Assembly: GCF_900168025.1 (NCBI RefSeq)
Contig: NZ_FUYN01000001.1
Coordinates: forward strand, 186,001-250,000
Length of the DNA: 64,000 nt
DNA from: Acetoanaerobium noterae
GTDB lineage: Bacteria > Bacillota > Clostridia > Peptostreptococcales > Filifactoraceae
Reading direction: 5' to 3'
Shown: positions 1 through 7,602 of the stretch, piece by piece
Layout: each line of letters opens with the position of its first letter
Numbering within the stretch: the first letter of the stretch is position 1
Position numbers and translations under genes: made by a program
The notes under the pieces: model-generated
What the model was told of the DNA's origin: nothing
Database searches by the model: none
The model's input: the letters and a program-made list of their open reading frames with translations, nothing else

Positions 1-1151
1 TTAAACATATTTTTGGGTAATGTCACCATTTGACTAACAACACCACTCTCAATCAATTTCTTACGTATATCTTTTTCACTATTGCCCGCATCTGATGCGG
101 AGTTCGCCATAACCAACGCAGCTTTTCCTGTTTTTTCTTTGATGGATGTAGCAAATAGATTAATCCATAAGTAATTACCATTTGGAACTGTTTCACTGGC
201 ATTTTTCTTTGTCTTACTCTTATTCTGAGGAACACCGTAAGTATTAAATCTCGGCTGATCCTTTACATCAGAAAGCTCTATTCCATCCACATTAAATGGC
301 GGGTTTGCCATTACATAATCAAACCTACCAAAACAATTATATGGGTCATTGTAATAAGAATTGGTATGTGTAATTGTGCCACGGATATTATGGAGAGCTA
401 GATTCATCTTAGCAAGTTTTACGGTCGCACCTGTCTTTTCAACACCATACGCACGAAGGTTCAGTTCATTGCCTTTATCTCTATGGGTTGCTATATAATG
501 GGCAGTTTGAACAAACATACCACCACTACCACATGCAGGGTCAAATATTTCACCCTCAGTTGGATTCAACACCTCAACCATATAACGTACTACTGTCGAT
601 GGCGTAAAAAATTCACCACCACCTTGACCTTCTGCCAGTGCAAACTTTCCAAGAAAATACTCATAAATATCTCCGAAAATATCAATGCTCGTATTATCTG
701 GAATGTCCTTAAATGCTTTAAGCAATTTCTTCAGAACTGCTTTCCCGTCCTTACCATCAACTGCATAGTATTCATCCTTTGGAAGAGTGTCTTCTAATTC
801 CTTTGTATATAGCTCGATGTCAACCATTGCCTGCTTCACTTTTTCAGGGATATTCTCAGTCTCAGGCAAGTTCAATAAAAAATCATATCGTGCTTCATCT
901 GGTAGGTAAAATCCACATTTCTCAATAGCAATTTCATGAATTGCTCGCTCCATACGAGATCCTTTTAGTTTATTATATTCTTCTAAAATTGCTGGCTCGT
1001 ATTGTTTATATTTACTTTCAGCGAATCGCAGAAAGATTAGTCCAAGTATTGGTGTTGCATATTCACTGGACTTAAGTCCGGAATCAGCTCTAAGTGTATC
1101 GGCTGATTGCCAGAGAGTATCTTTTAAGTTTTTTAATTCTGTATTTGTCAC
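1..1151 (-). CDS. hsdM: Type I restriction-modification DNA adenine methyltransferase HsdM, 3' end outside the window
   Basis: N6-adenine methylase subunit of a type I R-M enzyme, which modifies DNA together with HsdS and cleaves with HsdR. About 383 codons are present, against roughly 500 for the family; the C-terminus runs off the left edge. The SAM-binding motif DPACGSGGM is at residues 204-212 and the catalytic NPPF at 283-286, preceded by an HsdM-type helical N-terminal domain. The start is GTG at 1151, with GGAGG at 1160-1164 (8-nt spacing) and no better ATG. It follows the HTH gene on the same strand by about 45 nt, so it is probably co-transcribed with the SIR2 and HTH genes. hsdS and hsdR would lie beyond the left edge. 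Family assignment is secure. Confidence 0.93.
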   Translation of the reverse strand, partial: MTNTELKNLKDTLWQSADTLRADSGLKSSEYATPILGLIFLRFAESKYKQYEPAILEEYNKLKGSRMERAIHEIAIEKCGFYLPDEARYDFLLNLPETENIPEKVKQAMVDIELYTKELEDTLPKDEYYAVDGKDGKAVLKKLLKAFKDIPDNTSIDIFGDIYEYFLGKFALAEGQGGGEFFTPSTVVRYMVEVLNPTEGEIFDPACGSGGMFVQTAHYIATHRDKGNELNLRAYGVEKTGATVKLAKMNLALHNIRGTITHTNSYYNDPYNCFGRFDYVMANPPFNVDGIELSDVKDQPRFNTYGVPQNKSKTKKNASETVPNGNYLWINLFATSIKEKTGKAALVMANSASDAGNSEKDIRKKLIESGVVSQMVTLPKNMF

Positions 1152-1196
1152 AGTTATTTCCTCCGTGTTATCTGTATTCAATAATCTGGTTTCTGC

Positions 1197-1400
1197 CTAC
1201 TGATTATTATTCTTCGGTTTAATGTATTTTCCAGTAATAATTCGCTCATCTTTTGGTTTATCTGCATCTTTTGGAATTGCCCACACAGATGCATGCTTCA
1301 TCGCACCTTCTATCCGTCCTTCAACGCAAAGAAATTGAACGCGCCTTACGGATAATCCCCATTTTTCTGCAGCTTCTTTTACAGTCATGTATTCAAACAT
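1197..1400 (-). CDS. Small helix-turn-helix DNA-binding protein (67 aa)
   Basis: A 67-aa protein made almost entirely of one HTH domain of the excisionase/MerR-like type: TVKEAAEKWGLSVRRVQ (residues 6-22) forms the HTH, followed by a short wing-like stretch ending in a basic tail. The SD is GAGGTG before ATG. It begins 11 nt after the SIR2 gene stops and ends 45 nt before hsdM, so all three genes look like one transcript. Proteins of this kind often sit beside restriction or toxin-like genes in Firmicutes. A role as local regulator of the island is inference. The target site is unknown. Confidence 0.75.
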   Translation of the reverse strand: MFEYMTVKEAAEKWGLSVRRVQFLCVEGRIEGAMKHASVWAIPKDADKPKDERIITGKYIKPKNNNQ

Positions 1401-1411
1401 AAATGCACCTC

Positions 1412-2923
1412 TTAGTTGTCAGTAGAAAGCAAAGCCAAGGAGTCAATCCAGTTACTAGAATTACTTTGCCTGTCTTTATTGATATTAATAACATGAATAT
1501 TATTTAGTTTATTTGTTTTCAGCTTTTGCGCAATTTTTTCTGAATTTGTATCAGGATTAATTTCAATTACAACAATATTCTTGTTTTCCATATCAATTAA
1601 AGATCTAATGATTCCATTAATATGCTCATCATCAGTGTTAAAACCAAATCCAATAACACATATTAAATCAGATGACTTGAAGTCATCGTACATTTTTACA
1701 TACTTCTTTGACATCTCAATGCATGTCATTGGCTTTGTTCCACTTTGAGTAAAAAGCAAAGGAACAAGGAAATGTATTTCATTGGCATCAAGTTCTTCTT
1801 TAGTGCCAATTCTATTTATATACGGATCATACCATAACTCTGTCGAACCGTTTAAATAGCATATTTCTGTACCTAAAACATCCTTAATGAAAGTATTATA
1901 GTTTGTCGTAGCAATTGTTGTGGGCTCAATTTCACCGCTATCTATTTTCGATTTCAGATCGTGATAATAGCCTTCATTAGAAAAACCACCGACTTCAGAA
2001 ATCTGATTCTTGATATAAGCTCTAACAGTATGAAGAAATATGTTAATCTTACAGAATTTAGCCCACTCCTCTTTAGGACAATATAGATAGTGCCAATTGG
2101 AATCGATCAAAGTTTTATAATCTAAAACTGATGCATAAATATTTTCTATGATATTACGTGCAAATTGTAATATCGCATGATCATCATCTGAAATGACTTC
2201 AATCGTTTTTGCTTCCATAACATACTCAAGTCCTGACAAGCCAGATGCCTGATAATTTAATTGCAATATTTCACCAATGTCATCAAACAAGTCAATTTCG
2301 TCGTCTTTTTTTGAAAATATTCCATCATTAATTTTCTTAGTTAACGTCTCACTTAAAGCCCCAATTTGCAACTGGAAAATTGAAAGAATGATTTTGCGCA
2401 GTTCCAATCTGATATTATCTGGAATCAATGACTTGTCCTTGTATATCTTCAATAGGGCTGACAAGTAGTTACTCGAAAATATTTTGTTACCATCTTCAAA
2501 GTAATTTATAAAGGCGATTTGTTGCTTTAAATTACAATTATTTAGTTTTGTACCTAATTTCTCTTCGATTATAGCAGTGATAGATTTTACGTACTTCTTA
2601 TTAATTTTGTCCTCTTCGTACTTTGCAATATCATCAAAATCATTTAATTTCTTAATAATTCTCTCACGGTTATGTTCAATAGTATCCTTGATAATAGACT
2701 CAAAAACTGTTTTGCCGTAGGAGCCCACACTTTTGCTTAAATAGTCATCTGGCAACCAGTTCGCAGCATATGCAGTAGAAGAATCAATAGAGTCTCTGTT
2801 CTCCTTAAAACTCTTTTTACTTATTGAGCTATCTTGTCTAAAGATCTCCAAAGCAAATTTTCCACCAGTTGGCAATCCATATCCTACTTCTGCGCCTGCA
2901 CCAAATAAAAATCCAGCTTTCAT
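1412..2923 (-). CDS. SIR2-domain protein, putative anti-phage NAD-consuming effector
   Basis: A 503-aa cytosolic protein with no signal peptide. The N-terminus carries the Rossmann motif GAGAEVGYGLPTG (8-20). After about 320 mainly helical residues come TTNYN (339-343), LNGS (357-360) and GFGFNTDDEHING (about 425-438), the order of landmarks in SIR2-like domains. Defence SIR2 proteins deplete NAD+ when phage is sensed, which kills or arrests the cell. Where sirtuins and most SIR2 effectors have the catalytic His (LHG), this protein appears to have Asn358. It may be degenerate or belong to a divergent clade. SD GGGGG precedes ATG. Transcription probably starts from the promoter at 2988-3016. 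Confident of the fold; activity is inferred. Confidence 0.82.
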   Translation of the reverse strand: MKAGFLFGAGAEVGYGLPTGGKFALEIFRQDSSISKKSFKENRDSIDSSTAYAANWLPDDYLSKSVGSYGKTVFESIIKDTIEHNRERIIKKLNDFDDIAKYEEDKINKKYVKSITAIIEEKLGTKLNNCNLKQQIAFINYFEDGNKIFSSNYLSALLKIYKDKSLIPDNIRLELRKIILSIFQLQIGALSETLTKKINDGIFSKKDDEIDLFDDIGEILQLNYQASGLSGLEYVMEAKTIEVISDDDHAILQFARNIIENIYASVLDYKTLIDSNWHYLYCPKEEWAKFCKINIFLHTVRAYIKNQISEVGGFSNEGYYHDLKSKIDSGEIEPTTIATTNYNTFIKDVLGTEICYLNGSTELWYDPYINRIGTKEELDANEIHFLVPLLFTQSGTKPMTCIEMSKKYVKMYDDFKSSDLICVIGFGFNTDDEHINGIIRSLIDMENKNIVVIEINPDTNSEKIAQKLKTNKLNNIHVININKDRQSNSSNWIDSLALLSTDN

Positions 2924-2987
2924 GATATCCCCCTTGTTTTTATATTACATTTCTATTTTATTTAATCGTAAAATACTTCCAAATACT

Positions 2988-3016
2988 ATTTTATTCGTTC
3001 TAACGCATTCCGTCAA
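2988..3016 (-). promoter_or_regulatory. Sigma-A-type promoter for the SIR2-HTH-hsdM transcript
   Basis: On the minus strand, -35 TTGACG (3011-3016) and -10 TAAAAT (2988-2993) are separated by 17 nt. They lie about 65 nt upstream of the SIR2 start and downstream of the hairpin that closes rloB. Confidence 0.55.
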
Positions 3017-3047
3017 TGCAATTGCAAATACTTTATCCAAACTGAAG

Positions 3048-3081
3048 TAGACCATTTTCGCAACCCCACGAAAATGGTCTA
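3048..3081 (-). terminator. Hairpin after rloB, possible terminator
   Basis: A perfect 13-bp stem (3048-3060 with 3069-3081) and 8-nt loop lie 6 nt beyond the rloB stop. No U-run follows on the minus strand, so it may instead protect the 3' end of the message or be a recombination scar. Confidence 0.45.
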
Positions 3082-3086
3082 AAAAG

Positions 3087-3797
3087 TTATAATACATCCC
3101 TCGGATCTTCTCTCATCTGCACAAGCAAAACTCCAACATTTGAACCAATTTCTGTTGCCATTTTTAAAATGTCTTGTTCCAATACTTTCTCTTGCTCAAT
3201 TGCAAGGTCTATACCGCCCTTTAGTTTATTGAAAAACGATCCCGATTTCGGATTAGTTCCTGATACTCCAGAAAATAAATTACTGGCAAAAGAATGTGCC
3301 CTGCTCACTTTTTCATTATCAAACAACTTATCTCTATTCGGCTTAACATACTTTTCAACAGCATTTTCATAATGCAATATCAACCAAAGTTCAAAGCATG
3401 GGCTTGTCACTGTGAGAATATTGTCTGCACATGCTTTTTCAACAAACTCGACATAGTCCTCTGGCTTTTCATAGCTGTCTCGATCAAACACAATTACAAA
3501 TCTATCAATTGCTTTGTCAAATTTTCCATCACGCATTAAGGATTTCTTCTTTTCCTCAATTAGCTCTAACAATTTAATTGGGTGACTGTAACTACTGATG
3601 TCACCTTCCTTATGAAGGATAACCAGTTCAATATGACTGTTGATGCCAAGCTCTTTTCTGTTGTTATCAATGCCTTGAAAATATTTTCTTTCTGTATTGG
3701 CTCCTTCAAATATCAAATAATATCTTCTTAAAGGTTCAATCTTAATATCTTCGTCAAATCTATTTGTAAGTGACCTAAATTCTCTTAGTGGGCTCAT
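3087..3797 (-). CDS. rloB: RloB-family protein, TOPRIM-like putative nuclease (AbiL/Rlo-type defence)
   Basis: A 236-aa RloB-type protein. TOPRIM-like metal-site residues are visible: Glu31 in YLIFEGANTE and Asp105/Asp107 in FVIVFDRDSY. The middle portion (FELWLILHYENA) and a helical C-terminal half are also typical of RloB. The ATG overlaps the stop of the upstream ATPase gene by 4 nt, so the two proteins are translationally coupled. Family knowledge: RloB genes occur as restriction-linked ORFs and as the second gene of AbiL-type abortive-infection pairs, where the ATPase is thought to hold the TOPRIM effector until phage triggers it. Nuclease activity here is inferred from the motif residues. 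Confidence 0.85.
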   Translation of the reverse strand: MSPLREFRSLTNRFDEDIKIEPLRRYYLIFEGANTERKYFQGIDNNRKELGINSHIELVILHKEGDISSYSHPIKLLELIEEKKKSLMRDGKFDKAIDRFVIVFDRDSYEKPEDYVEFVEKACADNILTVTSPCFELWLILHYENAVEKYVKPNRDKLFDNEKVSRAHSFASNLFSGVSGTNPKSGSFFNKLKGGIDLAIEQEKVLEQDILKMATEIGSNVGVLLVQMREDPRDVL

Positions 3798-5164
3798 TCA
3801 TCTTCACCCACCTTGTCAGAAAAGTTTTTCAGCACCGGCACCGCACCATATCGACCTTCCAAATATGCCTTACTCAACTTTTTATCATAACGCTCTTTGA
3901 AACGGTCTAGTGAATAAAGATGAGAAACATTGTCTTTGTTTCTTTCTACAAACCAGATTTCATCTCGTCTTAAGAGCTCCTGATCCATAATAGTCGATTC
4001 ATGGGTTGTAAAGATAAGCTGTGTATTATTTTCCTTAAGATGCTCAAAGAAGAGTTCCAAGAACTTATAAGTCAGCTTTGGATGCAGGCTTCGCTCCAGC
4101 TCATCAATCACATAAATCTTGTTCTTTTCATTGCTGATCAAAATGTCCAGTAAATCAAATAACCTTCTTGTGCCATCAGACTCTTCAGAGAATTCAAAGT
4201 CACTAAATGCATTGCCATGTTCAAGCATGATTGTCGTAATAACAGGTTCTTCACCCTTAGCACCCTTTATATTATAGAAAGCTGTATTGGTTCTAAGGGA
4301 CATCATGGCTTTCATATTATCTGCCGAGTCCTCAAGCTTATTTTTGAAGGATTGCAAAATATCATCAGCTATTTTAGTAGGAATTTTATTCTTTAAGTCA
4401 GCCACTGATATTTCTTCAATTTTTACTTTTGAGATTCCCGTGTCAAACAATTCAATGATTTCATTGATTTTGTCGCTGCCACCGTCACCATAGAAGTATT
4501 CAAAGTCGGTAATGGGTTGGTCAGGGAATATCGTTACCAGATCCTCATCAAACCATTCAAAGACATCTCTGAAAAAGGTCAGTTTTGATTCCTTATTCAT
4601 CTTTTTATTACGGTTCATTTCTCTAATAAACAGCCCTGTATTGTTGTCTTCAAAGTCTAATTTATAGGTTTTAAAACGCATGGTGTCAATTTCATCGAGC
4701 ATCAAATTCTCGCCAAGTTCAAGTCTGTTCATATCTGTCTCTCTTTCAAAAAGCATGGTCTGAGTATTTTTTGAAGGCAATAGTTCATAAAGCCACTCAG
4801 ATTTTATGATTTGATCACTCATTAAAAGACTAAAACCATAGGCATAAAATTTGCCATTCTTGAAGATTTCAAATTCAAATTTGCTTTCTTTCTCATGATT
4901 TTCAGAGAAAACTCTACAGTACATTTTGCTGGCTTCCATAGGAATTTTCTTTGTAATTACATGCTTTGCAAATCTGATTGCATCTATGATATTCGTTTTA
5001 CCCGAAGCATTAGCTCCGTATATAGTTGCATTGCGAAGCACAGACACCTTATTCAAAGCAATAATATGTTCTTTATTGGTTTTAAGTTTTTTAGCTGGAA
5101 TCATTACAAGTTCTTGTCTATCATTAAAAGATTTAAAGTTCTCAACGCTGAATCTTATAAGCAT
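3794..5164 (-). CDS. rloA: AAA family ATPase, partner of RloB (RloA/AbiL-like)
   Basis: A 456-aa ABC/RecF-type ATPase of the AAA_15/AAA_21 kind. It begins MLIRFSVENFKSF, typical of this group. Walker A is GANASGKT at 50-57, the Walker B region VIDELERSLHPKL is near 350, and the switch His is in FTTHEST near 385. There is no obvious nuclease domain of its own; the effector is probably the coupled RloB. SD AGGAGG lies just before ATG. The gene has an excellent promoter (5213-5241) bracketed by two palindromes, so its expression is probably regulated. PARIS and OLD systems use related ATPases, but an RloB partner fits AbiL/RloAB better. Confidence 0.85.
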   Translation of the reverse strand: MLIRFSVENFKSFNDRQELVMIPAKKLKTNKEHIIALNKVSVLRNATIYGANASGKTNIIDAIRFAKHVITKKIPMEASKMYCRVFSENHEKESKFEFEIFKNGKFYAYGFSLLMSDQIIKSEWLYELLPSKNTQTMLFERETDMNRLELGENLMLDEIDTMRFKTYKLDFEDNNTGLFIREMNRNKKMNKESKLTFFRDVFEWFDEDLVTIFPDQPITDFEYFYGDGGSDKINEIIELFDTGISKVKIEEISVADLKNKIPTKIADDILQSFKNKLEDSADNMKAMMSLRTNTAFYNIKGAKGEEPVITTIMLEHGNAFSDFEFSEESDGTRRLFDLLDILISNEKNKIYVIDELERSLHPKLTYKFLELFFEHLKENNTQLIFTTHESTIMDQELLRRDEIWFVERNKDNVSHLYSLDRFKERYDKKLSKAYLEGRYGAVPVLKNFSDKVGEDE

Positions 5165-5177
5165 AATTCATACCTCC

Positions 5178-5198
5178 TAAAGAGACTTTTTCTCTTTA
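5178..5198 (-). promoter_or_regulatory. Palindrome copy 1 (between promoter and ribosome binding site of the ATPase gene)
   Basis: Two 8-nt arms, TAAAGAGA and TCTCTTTA, with a 5-nt spacer. It lies downstream of the -10 box, and its last base overlaps the SD AGGAGG (5173-5178). In RNA it could fold next to the ribosome binding site; in DNA it is a good candidate operator. Confidence 0.6.
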
Positions 5199-5212
5199 TC
5201 ATTATTATACTC

Positions 5213-5241
5213 ATTATAACCCTGTTTTATTCGGCTGTCAA
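5213..5241 (-). promoter_or_regulatory. Consensus sigma-A promoter of the RloA/RloB operon
   Basis: On the minus strand, TTGACA (5236-5241) and TATAAT (5213-5218) are spaced exactly 17 nt. Both hexamers are perfect consensus. Such a strong promoter in a defence locus suggests that it is normally repressed. Confidence 0.8.
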
Positions 5242-5244
5242 AGT

Positions 5245-5265
5245 TAAAGAGATTTTTTCTCTTTA
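5245..5265 (-). promoter_or_regulatory. Palindrome copy 2 (upstream of the -35 box)
   Basis: Same arms as copy 1 (TAAAGAGA, 5-nt spacer, TCTCTTTA), differing only in the spacer. It ends 3 nt upstream of the -35 box. Its centre is 67 bp from that of copy 1, a little over six helical turns, a geometry that would allow looping or cooperative binding. Confidence 0.6.
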
Positions 5266-5288
5266 TTTTCATTTATAGCAATAAAAAA

Positions 5289-5331
5289 GACTTTTACGCT
5301 CAACTCTTTAAAAGTTTTGAGCGTAAAAGTC
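5289..5331 (-). terminator. Rho-independent terminator of the 177-aa gene
   Basis: A 15-bp perfect stem (5289-5303 with 5317-5331) followed on the minus strand by a run of T (5283-5288). It insulates the RloA promoter from upstream transcription. Confidence 0.8.
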
Positions 5332-5402
5332 AAAATAGTTAAGTACAATTAAATAGATTCGAAGTTATTCGATTTTCTTAAGCTACAAACATACCCTCAC
5401 TA

Positions 5403-5936
5403 CTACCCAAAAGTATGTGTAGATTTATAATACTCTTTCGCCATCCTTCTTTGTTTCCCCCAGGCATTCCAAAACATTGCCTTATTATCAACCGCAAACT
5501 CTAACTCGATTTTTTCTCTATTAATTTTGTCATTATCATGAGCTATCAAAAAGATTTTTATATCTACAAATGTGGTAGCAATAACCCTATATTTTGCGTT
5601 TGTTCTATTCTTATCGCAGACACAAACATCAAACGAAGTATTAAACTCCTTAAATAATCGTCGAGCGGTATATCTTTTTCTTAAATCAATATTGCTATAA
5701 TCTTGGAGTAAACAGTCTATATCATATTGCAGTTCTTCATAAATATTATTTGATTGACCAACTTCCAAACAAATATACTCTTCACAGGAGTTAAACTTTC
5801 CAAACATTGCCCAAACGCCACTAATATTTTTATATTTTAGAACTTTGTTTGTTTTAATTATAAATACCCCTGAATCAACTTTTTTCAATCTAACAAATCC
5901 ATCCACGTTATCACAACTCTTCTTTTTATTTACCAC
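5403..5936 (-). CDS. Uncharacterised island protein, faint GIY-YIG-like N-terminal pattern
   Basis: A 177-aa protein that I do not recognise. Residues 40-65 (GVWAMFG, then YICLEVGQSNNI) follow the spacing of a degenerate GIY-YIG fold: a G-V-W strand, a second strand ending in V-G-Q-S, and then a helix. Further on are RRLFKEFN and a basic C-terminus (WGKQRRMAKEYYK). No signal peptide or membrane segment. The only canonical start is GTG at 5936, directly after an in-frame TGA, and no Shine-Dalgarno is visible upstream. The gene may therefore be 5'-truncated, or start at a later GTG. A strong terminator follows it. It lies at the outer edge of the defence island; a role in defence is a guess from position only. 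Confidence 0.6.
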   Translation of the reverse strand: MVNKKKSCDNVDGFVRLKKVDSGVFIIKTNKVLKYKNISGVWAMFGKFNSCEEYICLEVGQSNNIYEELQYDIDCLLQDYSNIDLRKRYTARRLFKEFNTSFDVCVCDKNRTNAKYRVIATTFVDIKIFLIAHDNDKINREKIELEFAVDNKAMFWNAWGKQRRMAKEYYKSTHTFG

Positions 5937-6213
5937 TCAAAACTTTATTATCAAAACTTATTTTTGGAAATTTTATTTTGAAAACGTCGCGCAGTGCGTG
6001 ACCACTCACAAAGGAATTCGGCACTCACTGCGTATCGGATCTAGTCTCATACTACATTTTTTTAAATCCACACATTCCCCGTCGTGTACCCATCATCACA
6101 TTTTACCTTATTCCCTGCCGCTCCAGTCCCATAAGCACTCTGTTTATTCCGCTTCTTAAAGCTAAATAGCAGCTGCCTTCTATAAAAGTCCCCTCTCGGA
6201 CTCCCATCAGACA
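5937..6213. other. Intergenic junction between the defence island and the conserved chromosome
   Basis: I find no credible gene here. The stretch contains an 11-bp inverted repeat with one mismatch (5990-6000 with 6022-6032; arms CGCAGTGCGTG and CACTCACTGCG). It is locally richer in G+C than its surroundings. A 60-aa open frame at 6062-6244 overlaps the end of rlmD and has no family features. The position at the 3' end of rlmD suggests the edge of an integrated element. Confidence 0.5.
5990..6032. repeat. Inverted repeat at the island edge
   Basis: 11-bp arms with one mismatch around a 21-nt spacer, in the gene-free junction downstream of rlmD. It could be a recombinase or excisionase site, or a degenerate terminator. 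No T-run follows on either strand. Confidence 0.5.
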
Positions 6214-7575
6214 TTACTTGATTTTCCGTAGTCCCACTACGCACTCTACGTGCATGGTGTGGCTAAACATATCAACAGGATAAGCTATATCCATCTCATA
6301 CCCTAGCTTTGAAAGTCTTTCTACATCTCTTGCTAGGGTAGATGGGTTACATGAAATATATACTATTTTTTTAGGGTTCATTTTTGCTATAGTATCTAAA
6401 ACTATTTCTTCGCAGCCTTTTCTTGGTGGGTCTACCACTACTACATCGGCTGTGATTCCTCTGCTATAGAGTTCCGGTACTACTTCCTCGGCTTTTCCTG
6501 CGTAAAAACTAGCATTTTCTATATTATTTCTTTCAGCGTTTTTCTTTGCATTTTCTATTGCTTCTTTTACTATCTCTATACCATATACATGTTTGGCCTT
6601 TTTTGCTAGAAATAAAGATATGGTTCCTATACCACAATAAATATCATAAACTACGTCTTCACTTGATATAGCTGCTAGCTCTAGGGCTTTATTATAGAGC
6701 ACCTTTGTTTGTATAGGATTCACCTGATAAAACGATAGTGGCGATATTTCAAAAACTAAATCATCAATCGTATCTTCTATTATTCCATCACCATATAAAA
6801 TTTTGTTTTCTCTTCCAAGAATAACATTTGTTCTGTTTGGGTTTATATTTTGAACCACAGTTCTAAGCCCTGGAAGTTTAGCCTCTAGCATCTCTACTAG
6901 AGCATCTATTTTAGGCAGCTTACTTTCTTTCGTTACTAGTATTACCATTATTTCATGTGTATGAAAGCCTACTTTTGTAACTACGTGTCTTAGGTTTCCT
7001 TTATGTGTTTTTTCATCATATACGGAAATTTTGTATTTTTCTATGTACCGTCTTATTATCTCCAAAATAACATCATTAACCGTGTCTTGAACATAGCAAG
7101 TAGTCAGAGGTATAATCTCGTGAGACATTTTTTTGAAAAAACCCATCACAGGTTTTCCTTTTTTATCTATTCCCACTGGAAACTGGGCTTTGTTTCTATA
7201 GTTGTATGGATTGTCCATTCCTATAGTATCGATTACATTTGGATTTTCCACTTTTCCTATACGGCTTAGGTTTTGTACTACTATGTCTTTCTTTATTTCT
7301 AGCTGTTTACTGTAGTTTAGCTGCATTATCTGACATCCACCACAGCTATGGGCAATAGGGCATACTGGTTTTACTCTATCTGCAGATGAAGATAATATTT
7401 TTTTAAGGTCAGCAACTGCGTAATTCTTTTTAGATTTTACTACCTTCCCTAATACAATATCTCCCACAAGTCCACCTTCTACAAATACAGTAAAGCCATC
7501 TACTTTTCCTATTCCTTCTCCCGAGTGACCTAAATCAACTATTTCTATTTCATATTCTTTTCCTAGCTTTAACAT
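6214..7575 (-). CDS. rlmD: 23S rRNA (uracil-5-)-methyltransferase RlmD/RumA family
   Basis: SAM-dependent m5U methyltransferase of 23S rRNA, 453 aa. A TRAM domain (about 1-55) precedes a [4Fe-4S] cysteine cluster (Cys72, Cys78, Cys81, with a further Cys near 160). The methylase domain carries DIYCGIGTISLFLA (SAM site), VVDPPRKGC and SCNPSTLARDV with the catalytic Cys. An upstream in-frame start exists, but ATG at 7575 is preferred because AAGGAG lies 6 nt before it and the TRAM domain begins there. The last codons (HTMHVECVVGLRK) form the conserved 3' end used as an insertion site by some integrative elements in Firmicutes. The target uridine (RlmCD-type dual specificity or not) cannot be told from sequence. 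Confidence 0.93.
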   Translation of the reverse strand: MLKLGKEYEIEIVDLGHSGEGIGKVDGFTVFVEGGLVGDIVLGKVVKSKKNYAVADLKKILSSSADRVKPVCPIAHSCGGCQIMQLNYSKQLEIKKDIVVQNLSRIGKVENPNVIDTIGMDNPYNYRNKAQFPVGIDKKGKPVMGFFKKMSHEIIPLTTCYVQDTVNDVILEIIRRYIEKYKISVYDEKTHKGNLRHVVTKVGFHTHEIMVILVTKESKLPKIDALVEMLEAKLPGLRTVVQNINPNRTNVILGRENKILYGDGIIEDTIDDLVFEISPLSFYQVNPIQTKVLYNKALELAAISSEDVVYDIYCGIGTISLFLAKKAKHVYGIEIVKEAIENAKKNAERNNIENASFYAGKAEEVVPELYSRGITADVVVVDPPRKGCEEIVLDTIAKMNPKKIVYISCNPSTLARDVERLSKLGYEMDIAYPVDMFSHTMHVECVVGLRKIK

Positions 7576-7602
7576 AATCTTCTCCTTAATGACATATATA
7601 AA

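Noticed and set aside
53-235. 60-aa minus-strand frame at the left edge
   Set aside because: Out of frame with hsdM, which is open through the same DNA and matches methylase sequence.
483-797. 104-aa plus-strand frame
   Set aside because: Antisense to the conserved catalytic region of hsdM.
3794-5164. PARIS or OLD system as identity of the ATPase pair
   Set aside because: The partner is RloB-like, not the DUF4435 AriB type, and the ATPase lacks its own TOPRIM domain as in OLD.
4895-5278. 127-aa plus-strand open frame over the start of the ATPase gene
   Set aside because: Antisense to rloA and its control region; composition is that of a shadow frame.
6062-6244. 60-aa minus-strand open frame overlapping the end of rlmD
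   Set aside because: No SD, no family features, overlap with the rlmD 3' end; more likely junction DNA read by chance.
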